A DNA stretch of 64,000 nt, taken from contig CAWKMC010000020.1 of NCBI GenBank assembly GCA_963850535.1, positions 186,001 to 250,000 on the forward strand, in the 5' to 3' direction. A program made the position numbers and the translations under genes. Shown in pieces: positions 54,164-63,245 of the stretch (positions are counted from its first letter, which is position 1; each line of letters begins with the position of its first letter). Below the pieces are notes generated by a model. The model did not search any database. It was not told the DNA's origin and saw nothing but the letters and a program-made list of their open reading frames with translations. The DNA is from JAMXLO01 sp963850535. GTDB lineage: Bacteria; Pseudomonadota; Alphaproteobacteria; Acetobacterales; Acetobacteraceae.

Positions 54164-55288
54164 ATGAGCGAACGGATCGAGGTGCAACGCCAGACGCAGG
54201 GCCAGGGCGTGCGCTCGGGTGGTGTTCGCCATCTCCTGACACATGCACCGCGCCTGCTGGCTGCCCTGCTCGCCGGATGCCTGGTGGCGCTCGTCATGGT
54301 GAACTGGAACCGTTGGGTGGGTGGCAGGGCCGCGCAGTGGACCGACGATGCGACGGCGGTGGCCGATCTCACACCGCTCTCGGCCCAGGTTGCGGGGCAT
54401 ATCTCCGCGGTCCTGGTGAGCGATTTCCAGAACGTGAAGGCCGGCGACCTGCTGGCACAGATCGATGCCGCGCCCTTCCGCGCGCAGGTGGATCAGGCGC
54501 AAGCCAATGTTGCCGCGGCGAATGCGGCGATCGCCAATCTGCAGGCGCAGGAGCGATTGCAGGCGGCCAATATCGCGGCGGCGCAGGCGCTGTTGGAGGG
54601 TAGCCAGGCCACGGGGGTGCGCAACAAGCTGGAGGCCGATCGGCAACGGAAGCTGCTTGCCACTCGGATTGCCGGCACGGCACAGGCCGTGGAACAGGCG
54701 GACGCTGCGGCCAAGCTGGCGGACGCGCAGGTGATGCAGGCGGCCGCCAACGTCGAGGCGGCACAACGACAGCTCGATGTGCAGCACAGCCAGGAGGCAC
54801 AGCTCGCCGCGAGCCTGCAGGCCGCAGAGGCGGCGCTCGATCTCGCACGCATCAATCTTGGCTACACCGACATCCGTTCGCCGATCGATGGCATGGTGGG
54901 ACAGCGCCGCGTCTATCCAGGCGAGTATGTCGGCATTGGCAACCAGGTCATCGCCGTGGTGCCGCTGCACCACGTTTATGTCGTCGCGAATTACAAGGAG
55001 ACGCAACTCACCAATTTGCAGATCGGCCAACCGGCGGAAATCCGCGTCGATACCTTCCCGGATGCCGTTCTGCATGGCCATGTTGCCTCTTGGTCGCCGG
55101 GCACGGGATCGCAGTTCGCCCTGCTGCCGCCGGACAACGCCACTGGCAACTTCACCAAGGTCGTGCAACGCATTCCGGTACGGATCGACCTGGACGATGA
55201 CGACACGCTTGGTGATCGGCTGCGGCCCGGCATGTCCGTCGAGGCAACAATCCGAACTGACGCACCGGGCCGCGCGATCAAGCAATGA
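54164..55288 (+). CDS. HlyD/EmrA-family membrane fusion protein
   Basis: A 374-residue protein. ATG 54164 has GAGGAG upstream. One N-terminal membrane helix (LLAALLAGCLVALVMVNW), then a lipoyl-like half (PLSAQVAGHISAVLVSDFQN), a long coiled-coil hairpin (about 100-215, Ala/Gln-rich) and the second half-motif (LGYTDIRSPIDGMVGQRRVY), then a beta-barrel domain. It links an inner-membrane exporter to an outer-membrane channel. It precedes an EmrB-like carrier with overlapping or adjoining ends. Confidence 0.9.
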   Translation: MSERIEVQRQTQGQGVRSGGVRHLLTHAPRLLAALLAGCLVALVMVNWNRWVGGRAAQWTDDATAVADLTPLSAQVAGHISAVLVSDFQNVKAGDLLAQIDAAPFRAQVDQAQANVAAANAAIANLQAQERLQAANIAAAQALLEGSQATGVRNKLEADRQRKLLATRIAGTAQAVEQADAAAKLADAQVMQAAANVEAAQRQLDVQHSQEAQLAASLQAAEAALDLARINLGYTDIRSPIDGMVGQRRVYPGEYVGIGNQVIAVVPLHHVYVVANYKETQLTNLQIGQPAEIRVDTFPDAVLHGHVASWSPGTGSQFALLPPDNATGNFTKVVQRIPVRIDLDDDDTLGDRLRPGMSVEATIRTDAPGRAIKQ

Positions 55289-55337
55289 GTGGAGTCCTGC
55301 TGCGGCTTGCGCCAGCGTCGCATCACGCTGCTGCCCC

Positions 55338-56867
55338 TTGCCCGGCTATGCACCCGCCCTGTCGTTGGCCTCGCTGCGGTGCTTGCTTGGTTCGGTCATT
55401 TCGACGCTGTTCAGCCGCATAACTTCGTTCGGGCTGGCCGATCTGCGCGGTGCCATTGGTGCGAGCTTCGATGAAGGTGCCTGGATCACCACGGCGGCGA
55501 CGGTCGGGCAGATGTGCATCGGACCGATCGCTGCATGGCTCGGCGTGGTGTTCGGACCGCGGCGCGTGCTGATGGTCTCGGCCGGCGTGTTCGGTCTGGC
55601 GTCGGCGCTGATCCCCTTTTCACCTAGCCTGGCATGGGTCTTGGTTGGTCAGTCTGTGGCGGGACTCAGCTCCGGCACTTTCATCCCATTGACCATTGGC
55701 TTTGTTCTGCAAAGCCTGAAGCCCGCACTCTGGCCGTATGGCATCGCCGCCTACGGACTGAACCTTGAATTGTCGCTCAATGTACCGGCCTCGCTGGAAG
55801 GATGGTACATCGACCATCTGTCCTGGCATTGGATCTTCTGGCAGGGCGCGGTTCTGTCCCTGCCGATGATGTTCTGCATCTATCGCGGCATGCCGCGCCA
55901 GCCGGTTAATCGGGATGCGCTGCGCACAGCGGATGGCTGGGGCATGTTCTTCGCCGCCTCAGGGTTCTCGATGCTGTATGCCGCGCTGGATCAGGGCAAC
56001 CGGCTGGACTGGCTCAATTCCGGCACGATTGTTGGATTGCTGCTGGGGGCCGGCGTGCTGATCGCCGCGTTTGTCGTGCAGATCCTCACGGCCGAGCACC
56101 CGTGGATCATGCCGCGCTTTCTGTTGCAGCGGAACATCGCGCTGCTGATGTCGATACTGGTGCTCTATCGCTTCATCATCCTGTCGACCAGCTATGTCAT
56201 CCCGCAATATCTCACAACCGTGCAGAACTTCCGCGCGCTCGATGTCGGCAAGGTGCTGCTATGGATCGCGTTGCCGCAGTTCTTGTTGGCGCCGGCCATC
56301 GCCGTCCTGCTGCGCTGGCTGGACCCGCGCTTTATGCTGGCGATTGGACTATGGTGCGTCGGCATCGCCTGTTTCATGGCGTCATTTATCACCAGTGATT
56401 GGGCGACTGACGACTTTCTTATCTCTCAGGTGCTGCAGGCATTTGGCCAATCTGCGGCGCTGATCTCGTTCGTTCTGTTCGCTGTCCGCCATCTGCGCCC
56501 TGCCGATGCGATGACCTTCGGGGTGGTGCTTCAGACGGTGCGCCTGATGGGCGGCGAGGCAGGCAATGCGTTCATCCAGACCTATGTGCGGGTGCGGGAG
56601 CAGGTGAACTCGAACCTGCTTGGACTGCACGTGATTTCCGGTGCCTCGGATGTCGCGGAGCGTCTTGCGGCCTACACCAACGCAATCGCGACGCAGTCGA
56701 TCGGCGCGACTGGGGCTGCGTCGCGGGCAGCGTCGCTGCTGGCGCAGGCGGTGCGCGACCAGGCGGATGTGCTGTCCTATCGCGACGGCTTTACTATCGT
56801 GTCTATCGCGGTGGTCGCGATGCTGCTGATGACCGCGATGCTGCGTCCGGCGCCGACATCTCCCTGA
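55338..56867 (+). CDS. DHA2-type MFS exporter (EmrB-like)
   Basis: About 14 membrane helices. TTG 55338 is the first start in the conserved frame; an ATG at 55285 overlapping the fusion-protein stop (ATGA) is in another frame, and MSGVLLRLAPASHHAA from there would join the body if one base were corrected near 55330. Family features: FGLADLRGAIGASFDEGAWI at the first loop, FGPRRVLMVSAGVFGLASAL, SAGLSS-type GQSVAGLSSGTFIPLTIGFV. It pumps drugs or toxic compounds with the EmrA-like partner. Confidence 0.82.
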   Translation: MPGYAPALSLASLRCLLGSVISTLFSRITSFGLADLRGAIGASFDEGAWITTAATVGQMCIGPIAAWLGVVFGPRRVLMVSAGVFGLASALIPFSPSLAWVLVGQSVAGLSSGTFIPLTIGFVLQSLKPALWPYGIAAYGLNLELSLNVPASLEGWYIDHLSWHWIFWQGAVLSLPMMFCIYRGMPRQPVNRDALRTADGWGMFFAASGFSMLYAALDQGNRLDWLNSGTIVGLLLGAGVLIAAFVVQILTAEHPWIMPRFLLQRNIALLMSILVLYRFIILSTSYVIPQYLTTVQNFRALDVGKVLLWIALPQFLLAPAIAVLLRWLDPRFMLAIGLWCVGIACFMASFITSDWATDDFLISQVLQAFGQSAALISFVLFAVRHLRPADAMTFGVVLQTVRLMGGEAGNAFIQTYVRVREQVNSNLLGLHVISGASDVAERLAAYTNAIATQSIGATGAASRAASLLAQAVRDQADVLSYRDGFTIVSIAVVAMLLMTAMLRPAPTSP

Positions 56868-56924
56868 ACGCTGCTTGTGCCTGGAAGCATGGTTCCGGCC
56901 AGGGACAGCTTCGACGACCAGGAG

Positions 56925-57287
56925 CTATTTGCCTTGCAACAGATCCATGAACGGCGGGAAAGTTAGAAGAAATCCCACAATCAGCCCAGCGAATGCTAGC
57001 GCGTTGATCGTCGCCATAGAAACTGCCCGTAGATCCCAAAGCCGATGCAGGACAATCCAAGAGACAAGCCAGATAATGATTGCGACTGTCGTGACTCCAG
57101 AGAGTGTGCCGGTTGGATTATAGAAATTCAGTAGCCTGCCGATCGCATCGGACGCATCTCCTGCGAAGGCCAGAATCCCAACCGCAGCGCAGCCAATTCC
57201 CGCAGCAAGGATTGCAGCAGCGCCCGATCCATTCGGGATGGCGTCTTCATCCGTCCGAATGTCGCCTCGGCTCTGTGCAGCACTCAT
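56925..57287 (-). CDS. hypothetical membrane protein (pair, downstream member)
   Basis: A 120-residue protein with three membrane helices (AILAAGIGCAAVGILAFAGD; VTTVAIIIWLVSWIVLH; ALAFAGLIVGFLLTFPPFM). ATG 57287 overlaps the stop of the upstream gene (ATGA). The motif YNPTGTLSGVTTV stands before the second helix. I do not know its function; pairs like this with a larger membrane protein occur in other proteobacteria. GC is lower than in the rest of the window. Confidence 0.65.
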   Translation of the reverse strand: MSAAQSRGDIRTDEDAIPNGSGAAAILAAGIGCAAVGILAFAGDASDAIGRLLNFYNPTGTLSGVTTVAIIIWLVSWIVLHRLWDLRAVSMATINALAFAGLIVGFLLTFPPFMDLLQGK

Positions 57288-57853
57288 TGCTCGCCTTCCA
57301 TCAGAACAATCACCGAACCACCCCTAACCGGCGCATACTTGTTCAGGAATGCCCCAAATGCGCCAGCAACGCCCGTCGCTACAAACGCAGCGATCGCGAA
57401 GACGAGAACGGCTGTGCGCATACGCCGTGGCCGGGTGATAGCCCACCGGTACTTCATTGCCACATAAGCCACCATCGTCATGGCGATAGGAGCTAGCCAA
57501 GATACGTGCTCCTTCCATTCCATCCCCACGTTGTGCCATTCCGACGTTTTCCCGCTAGAGAGCAATAACCGCCTTGGATACTCGGATAAATCCGTGAGGC
57601 CGGCGGGTGGGACGGCGCGATACCAAGGGTAGACAATGTATGCACCCGAAAACACGGTGAGCCACGCAAGACCGACCATTATGATGAGGTAGACATTCAG
57701 CAGTCTCTGTCCGCGGCTGCTTGCCGGTATTGGTCCCGTTGAGATCGACATCCGATAAAGCTCGGCAAGGGCTCCCGAAAACGCCAACATGAACAGCGCA
57801 CCGAAGCCCATGCCATGTAGTACCGTCACCAAGTCCCGTACGGTTATCTCCAT
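57284..57853 (-). CDS. hypothetical membrane protein (pair, upstream member)
   Basis: A 189-residue protein with four membrane helices (MGFGALFMLAFSGALAELYR; LLNVYLIIMVGLAWLTVFSG; WLAPIAMTMVAYVAMKYRW; AVLVFAIAAFVATGVAGAFG). The early HGMGFG and later WKEHVSWLAPIA carry His residues that might bind heme, but this is only suggestive. It is translationally coupled to the smaller protein. Same lower GC; an IS630 element lies 100 bases upstream. Confidence 0.65.
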   Translation of the reverse strand: MEITVRDLVTVLHGMGFGALFMLAFSGALAELYRMSISTGPIPASSRGQRLLNVYLIIMVGLAWLTVFSGAYIVYPWYRAVPPAGLTDLSEYPRRLLLSSGKTSEWHNVGMEWKEHVSWLAPIAMTMVAYVAMKYRWAITRPRRMRTAVLVFAIAAFVATGVAGAFGAFLNKYAPVRGGSVIVLMEGEQ

Positions 57854-57957
57854 CCGACCCTCACCAGCTGCTCAACAGCAATCAAGCTGGAAACCGAAGT
57901 TCACGCGCCGTATTGGTTTTTTCAGTAGTGACAATGATATCGGACTTCTTTGATATA

Positions 57958-59060
57958 CTCACCAGTCGGTAATATAAGCGACACTGGGTGCATTGAAGAA
58001 TGACCGTATCAACTGAGGCATGCGCTTGATGGCGCTGAGTTGCGCCTCGATCTTCGCCTGCAGCTTTTCGCCTCGTCGCAGTGGTGTTCTGGCTACCCCG
58101 GTGCGTTTCATGTGGCTCCACACCATCTCATCGGGGTTCAGTTCGGGCGCGTAGCCAGGGAGAAAATGCAGGGTCAACATGCCCTTCGTTGAGGCAACAT
58201 AGTCCTTCACCAGTGTGGTCTTGTGCGCAGGAAGTCCGTCGAGCACCAGGTGCACCGGCTTCGAGCGACGCCGCATCATTCGTCGTAGCAGCGAGACAAA
58301 CGCTTCGGCGTTCAGCCCGCCCTGGTAGGTGCAGTACCAGAACCCACCCCGCGCATTTACCGCCGAGGCCGCACTGATCGATTGCCGCTGGCCAGGGCGT
58401 TCGACCACAGGCGTCTGACCCTGCTTGCCCCAGGTCCTGCCGTGCACGCTATCGGCACGAAACCCCGACTCGTCCCAAAAATACACCTCGCCACCCGAGG
58501 CTTTTGCCTGGCGGGCTATGGCAGGATACCGTTCGAGACGCCACGCCTCAATCGCTTCCGGGTCACGCTGGTAAGCGCGCTGCAGCGGCTTTTGTGGTGT
58601 CAATCCCAGCTTGGCGAGCAATTCTCCTACCGCCGTCACACCAAGCCGAATGGCAAACTTGCGCTCAATCAGTTCCGCCACCAACGACCGCGTCCACAAT
58701 CCAAAGTTCAGGCCATACTGACGCGGATCGTGACCATTGATCCAGCGAAACACCCGCTTCTCCTGCTGTGATGTCAAACTGCGTGGCCGACCCGTCGCCG
58801 GCTTGGCGTGCAACGCTCTCAGTCCAACACCCGGCGTTGCCGCTGCGCTGAGCCACCGGTAGATTGTCGTGCGATTGAAGCCGTAGGAAGTCACCACAGA
58901 TGACGGACGCTCGCCGTCAAGTACTCGCTCGACTGCCATCAGCCGAATGGTTTCAAGTGTCCGATGATCCAACAGGCGTCCGTCTCGTTTCATACTCCCG
59001 CCATAGCACTGACCACGGCCTTGTACAATAGGAATGTCGTCTTAATTACCGACTGGTGAG
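57958..59060 (-). mobile_element. IS630-family insertion sequence, intact
   Basis: A 1103-bp element with perfect 16-bp terminal inverted repeats (CTCACCAGTCGGTAAT at 57958-57973, its complement at 59045-59060) flanked by TA on both sides (57956-57957, 59061-59062), the target duplication of this family. It contains one transposase gene whose stop codon lies in the left inverted repeat. Confidence 0.93.
57959..58993 (-). CDS. IS630-family transposase
   Basis: A 344-residue protein, open throughout. N-terminal helix-turn-helix (VVTSYGFNRTTIYRWLSAAA) and a DDE catalytic core: Asp174 in YFWDESGFRAD, Asp252 in LVLDGLPAHK and Glu289 in YAPELNPDEMVW. It cuts and joins at TA sites. No frameshift, so the element may still be able to move. 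Confidence 0.93.
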   Translation of the reverse strand: MKRDGRLLDHRTLETIRLMAVERVLDGERPSSVVTSYGFNRTTIYRWLSAAATPGVGLRALHAKPATGRPRSLTSQQEKRVFRWINGHDPRQYGLNFGLWTRSLVAELIERKFAIRLGVTAVGELLAKLGLTPQKPLQRAYQRDPEAIEAWRLERYPAIARQAKASGGEVYFWDESGFRADSVHGRTWGKQGQTPVVERPGQRQSISAASAVNARGGFWYCTYQGGLNAEAFVSLLRRMMRRRSKPVHLVLDGLPAHKTTLVKDYVASTKGMLTLHFLPGYAPELNPDEMVWSHMKRTGVARTPLRRGEKLQAKIEAQLSAIKRMPQLIRSFFNAPSVAYITDW

Positions 59061-59121
59061 TAGATCAATCAAAATTGATGGCTGCCTTCGCCCTACCATG
59101 AGGGCGAGGTGGAAAGGAATT

Positions 59122-60582
59122 TCAGAAACTGAGCGCGGAGCGTAGCCCAAGTACCAAGGCGTCGCGCCGCGTCGCGCCGTTCGGATTGAGCACGCCACCC
59201 GAGGGATTGAAGATATATTGCACATCGGGCTGGACGCTCAGCCAAGGCGTGACCTGAGCTTGGTAGGTCAATTCCATGACGACCTCCTGGCTCCGAATCG
59301 GGAATGACGGATCGCCGCTGAAGAACCTCGTATCCTGGTCGAGCCCGCGTGCGTTGTTGCCGATCCTGGCAAAGCCAACGCCAAGGCCAGCAATGTCATT
59401 ATCGCGGCCGGGGATCAGGCCCTGAAAGGTCAGCCCTGCGTCGCTGTAGAACGAGACCAGGTTGCGTTCATTCGGCGTGCCGGCGCCGACGCGCAGGAAC
59501 CCGGCAATGCTGATGCCGTCCTTGACGCGATACAGCACTCCGTCGGCGATGGCGTAGACACCCCAGTCGCCGGTATGGTTGAGCGGCATGCCGTTGGACT
59601 GGGGACTCGCCAATGACACGCCATTGCTTGCGAACTGCTGGTCTTGGAAGCGTGTGCCCGTATGGTACCAACCCCCGAGCTTGTATGCGAGTGGCAACCC
59701 TTCCGCGCCCTTGTCCTGATTGATGGCGTAGCCCGCCTCGGCAATGATCAAAGCTCCCCCGGTGATCGCCAGCGTAGTACCGACCGGGAGGCCGAGGCCT
59801 GTGTTTTCGCCGCCATGTCCAGTCGGGTCGCCGCTGAACACCGCCGCTTGCGCATAGACGCCCGCAGGACCAGGGTTCAGCCGGATTCGCACGCCAGGAT
59901 CCGAGAGCGGATAAGCCGGCCCACCCCCCGGCAGATCAACGCCGAGCCAACCAGGCCAGCCGAAGGTTGTGTTCATGAGTAGTGATGCCGTTACGCTGGT
60001 GAAAAACTCTGCATCGATGTTCATGACGCCGACCCGCACCGACAATAGGTCGTCGAACAGGTTCTGCTGCAGCCAAAGGTTATAGAGCCGTGTGGCCGGC
60101 GGCACCGCTACGATGCTGGAGGCGCCGAGCAGATTGCCGACCCAGCCAACAGAAAGCGCTGGACCATGGCCCTGCAGCATCGATGCGCGGAAACTGGCAC
60201 CCTTCCAGCCCATCAGCTTGTCAAGATCCACGTCCACCTGAGGCAATAACTGCCCATCGTAAGTGGCGCCCTGTTTGATGCCGCCCTTGACGTTGCCCCA
60301 CACCTCACCGGTGTAGGTCATGGTAAAGACAACCCCCTGGTCTGCCAGTTCTTTTCTGAGCCCTCCCCAGTCGCCGGTCAGGGTGTCACGGTGCCAGATA
60401 TCGGGAGGAGTTTCCTCGTCAGCCAGAACGGACGGCACCAAAGTTAGCAGGCCGACGAAGACAGAGCAGATCAGGCGGACTGGGAGACGGCACCGAAAAG
60501 AAGGTCGCTTGGTGGGCAAGCTCACTAGTCTCGGGCGCGGACAATGCGATCGACCCTCCTGTGGCCAAGGATGGTCATTCAT
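59122..60582 (-). CDS. carbohydrate porin, OprB family
   Basis: A 486-residue outer-membrane protein. ATG 60582 has AGGGGA upstream; after an Arg-rich start a signal peptide follows (LICSVFVGLLTLVPSVLADE). OprB features: the mature start RDTLTGDWGGLRKELADQGV, then SFRASMLQGHGPALSVGWVG, many alternating strands and a final Phe (LVLGLRSALSF), the usual assembly signal. It lets sugars pass the outer membrane. Transcribed alone. Confidence 0.92.
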   Translation of the reverse strand: MNDHPWPQEGRSHCPRPRLVSLPTKRPSFRCRLPVRLICSVFVGLLTLVPSVLADEETPPDIWHRDTLTGDWGGLRKELADQGVVFTMTYTGEVWGNVKGGIKQGATYDGQLLPQVDVDLDKLMGWKGASFRASMLQGHGPALSVGWVGNLLGASSIVAVPPATRLYNLWLQQNLFDDLLSVRVGVMNIDAEFFTSVTASLLMNTTFGWPGWLGVDLPGGGPAYPLSDPGVRIRLNPGPAGVYAQAAVFSGDPTGHGGENTGLGLPVGTTLAITGGALIIAEAGYAINQDKGAEGLPLAYKLGGWYHTGTRFQDQQFASNGVSLASPQSNGMPLNHTGDWGVYAIADGVLYRVKDGISIAGFLRVGAGTPNERNLVSFYSDAGLTFQGLIPGRDNDIAGLGVGFARIGNNARGLDQDTRFFSGDPSFPIRSQEVVMELTYQAQVTPWLSVQPDVQYIFNPSGGVLNPNGATRRDALVLGLRSALSF

Positions 60583-60964
60583 GCTTCCCCTTCTGGTCGC
60601 ATTGATCATGACGCGCCAACCGTTTGATCCACGTCTTTTGTTCAATGCCACCCTTCCTGCGACAACTGCGCCGAATTCGGGCAAGAAAAAGAAAGAATGA
60701 GCCGCCGAGTTGGGCGGATCGAGCGATTGGTGCGCGACACTGCGGCCACGTGTTGGGGGCGGCCCGCGTCGAGGGGCGCTCGCTCAAGCCCCTGGGTCAA
60801 GCCCCTGGGCGATGCCCCTCAGCCGCATCGGTTTGAACGAATGGTCCCGCCGCTCGCAAGCCAGCGCCTGATCCCGCATTCGAGATGTTCGCGAGAAATG
60901 TGCGCTCTGGAGGAGCGATCGCAGCTCAGATGAGCAGAGCGGCAACGAAGGGGAGCGTTTGATA
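60583..60964. other. gene-free stretch
   Basis: I find no supported gene here. It holds the OprB promoter region and a direct repeat AAGCCCCTGGG (two copies, 60785-60810), no clear terminator. Confidence 0.5.
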
Positions 60965-61945
60965 TCAGACAGAAGCGGCCAATTTCTTCAGGTCGGTCTG
61001 CGGCCGCGCGCCGAAATGGCTGATCACCTCCGCCGCCGCGATGGAAGCAATCCGAGCGCATACCGGCAATGGCTTGCCCGATGTCAGGCCGGCAAGGAAC
61101 CCTGCGGCGTACGCGTCACCGGCGCCCGTCGTGTCCACCACACGGGTCGGTTCCGCCGCGATCTCCACCGTCTCACTCCCGCGCAGAATGACACTGCCAG
61201 CCTCGCTGCGCGTAAGCGCCGCAAGTGCCACATCAGCACGCGCGCGTTCGGCCGCCGCTTCGAAGTTGTTCTCTTCGTACAGGCTGGTCACCTCGGCTTC
61301 GTTTGCGAACAGGATGTCCACATCTTGTTTAACCAGCTCCAGGAAGGCAGCGCGGTGCCGATCGACGCAGAACGGATCGGAGAGTGACAAGGCCACCTGC
61401 CTGCCGGCCGCATGTGCCGCGGCGGCGGCACGCCGGAACGCACGCTGCGCCGCGGGTGGATCGAAAAGGTAGCCCTCGAGATATGTCACCGCGGCATCGG
61501 CAACCAAAGCTTCCGGGACGTCGGCCTCGCTGAAGCTGACGCATGCGCCCAGGTAGGTGTTCATCGTGCGCTGGCCGTCGGGCGTCACCAGGATCAGGCA
61601 ACGCGCAGTCGATGCGCCGCCGTACAGCGGCGTCGAGGGAAAGTGCACACCGATTGCTGTCATATCGTGACTGAACACCTTGCCCAGCTGGTCGTTGGCC
61701 ACTTTCCCCAGATATGCGACGCGCGCGCCCAGTGCCGCCGCGACGGCGCAGGTGTTGGCAGCGGAACCACCGCTGCTCTCCTGGCCGGGTGGCATCGCGG
61801 CATAGAGTGTCTCGGCAGCATCGGGATCGATCAGCGTCATCGAACCCTTGCGCATGTCGTGGCGCGAGAGAAATGTGTCATCCGCCTGCGCCACGACATC
61901 GACAATCGCATTGCCGATGCCGAGAACGTCGTATCGTGTCGTCAT
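60965..61945 (-). CDS. PfkB-family carbohydrate/adenosine kinase
   Basis: A 326-residue protein. Family motifs: early GIGNAIVDVVAQADD, SGGSAANTCAVAAALGARVA, PDGQRTMNTYLGACVSF (the adenosine-kinase-like type) and the catalytic DTTGAGDAYAAGFLAG. Members of this subgroup phosphorylate adenosine, ribose or similar sugars with ATP. Substrate not decided by sequence. Single gene, 110 bases from the preceding enolase-superfamily gene. Confidence 0.85.
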   Translation of the reverse strand: MTTRYDVLGIGNAIVDVVAQADDTFLSRHDMRKGSMTLIDPDAAETLYAAMPPGQESSGGSAANTCAVAAALGARVAYLGKVANDQLGKVFSHDMTAIGVHFPSTPLYGGASTARCLILVTPDGQRTMNTYLGACVSFSEADVPEALVADAAVTYLEGYLFDPPAAQRAFRRAAAAAHAAGRQVALSLSDPFCVDRHRAAFLELVKQDVDILFANEAEVTSLYEENNFEAAAERARADVALAALTRSEAGSVILRGSETVEIAAEPTRVVDTTGAGDAYAAGFLAGLTSGKPLPVCARIASIAAAEVISHFGARPQTDLKKLAASV

Positions 61946-62058
61946 GCTGTCGCTCCTTGGAGCACGATCGGATCAGTCGACCCGAGCATGCTCCGCAACT
62001 TATTGATGTAGAGCGCGATTCACGCTTTCCAACGATTCCGCTTCAAGCGATCGCGCTC

Positions 62059-63232
62059 CTAGCGCGGGGGATGGTCGCGCACCGCTGCCTCGTTCACCTC
62101 AACGCCCCAGCCAGGGCCTTTCGGCAGCACGAGTTCGCCGTTCTCCATCGCCGGTGCGTTGAGGAACAGCTCATCCCGCCACGACACGCTGTCGATATCG
62201 ATTTCCATCACGCGGAAGTTTGGCACCACGGCACAGAAATGCGCGCTGATGGCCGAGCAAAGGTGGCCGTAGTAGTTGTGCGGGGCGCAGTTCACTTCAT
62301 AGGCTTCGGCCATGGCGGCGATCTTGATCGAATTCGAGAAACCCGTTCCAGATCACATCGATGATTGCCACGTCCGTCGCGTAGGCATCGAGGAATGGCC
62401 GGAACGCGCGACGGCCGCACACCAATTCCAGCGAGGCAATCGGGCAGGGCGCTTTGCTTCGGATAAGTGCCAGGGCCTGGGGATCCCAGGTGTCGATCTC
62501 CAGCCAGGTCATGTCGAACGGCTCGACAGCCTTGGCGATCTGCAGGTAGCCCTCGGTCTTGAAGTGGTAATTCACGTCGAGATGCAGCCCCATTTCCGGG
62601 CCAGCGCCGGCACGAAATGCGCCGAGCAGATCGCGCACCGATTGCAGCGTCTTCTTGTCGACGTTCAGCTCGGGCCAGCCGGGCGTCCTGCCAAATCCTG
62701 GACCGAAACCGATCAGCTTCTCTCCGTCGAACGGCAGGATGTTGGTCTTCAGCGCCTTGAAGCCTCGCCGCTTCACCTCGGCTCCCAGCGTCGCGATGTC
62801 GTCATAGGTGCGCAGCGGTGGCGCGCCGACCAGTTCGTGGTTGCGCACGCGGTAGGAGCCGCAGTGCGACCAATAGACCGGGATGCGGTCACGCACCGGC
62901 CCGCCGAACAGCTCGTAGACCGGCACGCCCAGCGCCTTGCCCTTGATGTCGAGCAACGCATTCTCGATCGCCGCGATCGCACGCGAGTTGATGCCGCCCG
63001 GCGCTTGCACCTGACGCACCCACAGCATCGAGGCGATCTGCTGCACCGGCCGCGGATCGAGCCCGATCAGCGGTTCGGCCAGGCCGCGGATCACGCCGGT
63101 CAGGCCACGGCTGCCGTCCGCCTCGGTGTATTCCGACCAGCCGACCAGACCATCGTCGGTGGTGATCTTCAGGAACGAAAAGGTGCGCCAGCCGGCGTCG
63201 CAGTGCAGGTCATCGATGCGAGCGATCTTCAT
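62059..63232 (-). pseudogene. mandelate racemase/enolase-superfamily enzyme, one frameshift
   Basis: ATG 63232 starts MKIARIDDLHCDAGWR. Capping domain, then the barrel: GFKALKTNILPF with the Lys motif, LHLDVNYHF with the first metal Asp, WLEIDTWDP with Glu and SLELVCGRR. An extra base at about 62336 (GAATTCG for GAATTG) shifts the frame; the other frame continues MAEAYEVNCAPHNYYGHLCS, with the His of the last barrel strand, to 62059. Corrected length is about 390 residues. Sugar-acid dehydratase or galactonate-like activity is possible. It is in the same direction as an aldo/keto reductase. Confidence 0.78.
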
Positions 63233-63245
63233 GCATGTCCTCCTG

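Noticed and set aside
60697..60933. Short open frames upstream of OprB
   Set aside because: No ribosome site, biased composition and no similarity to any family known to me.
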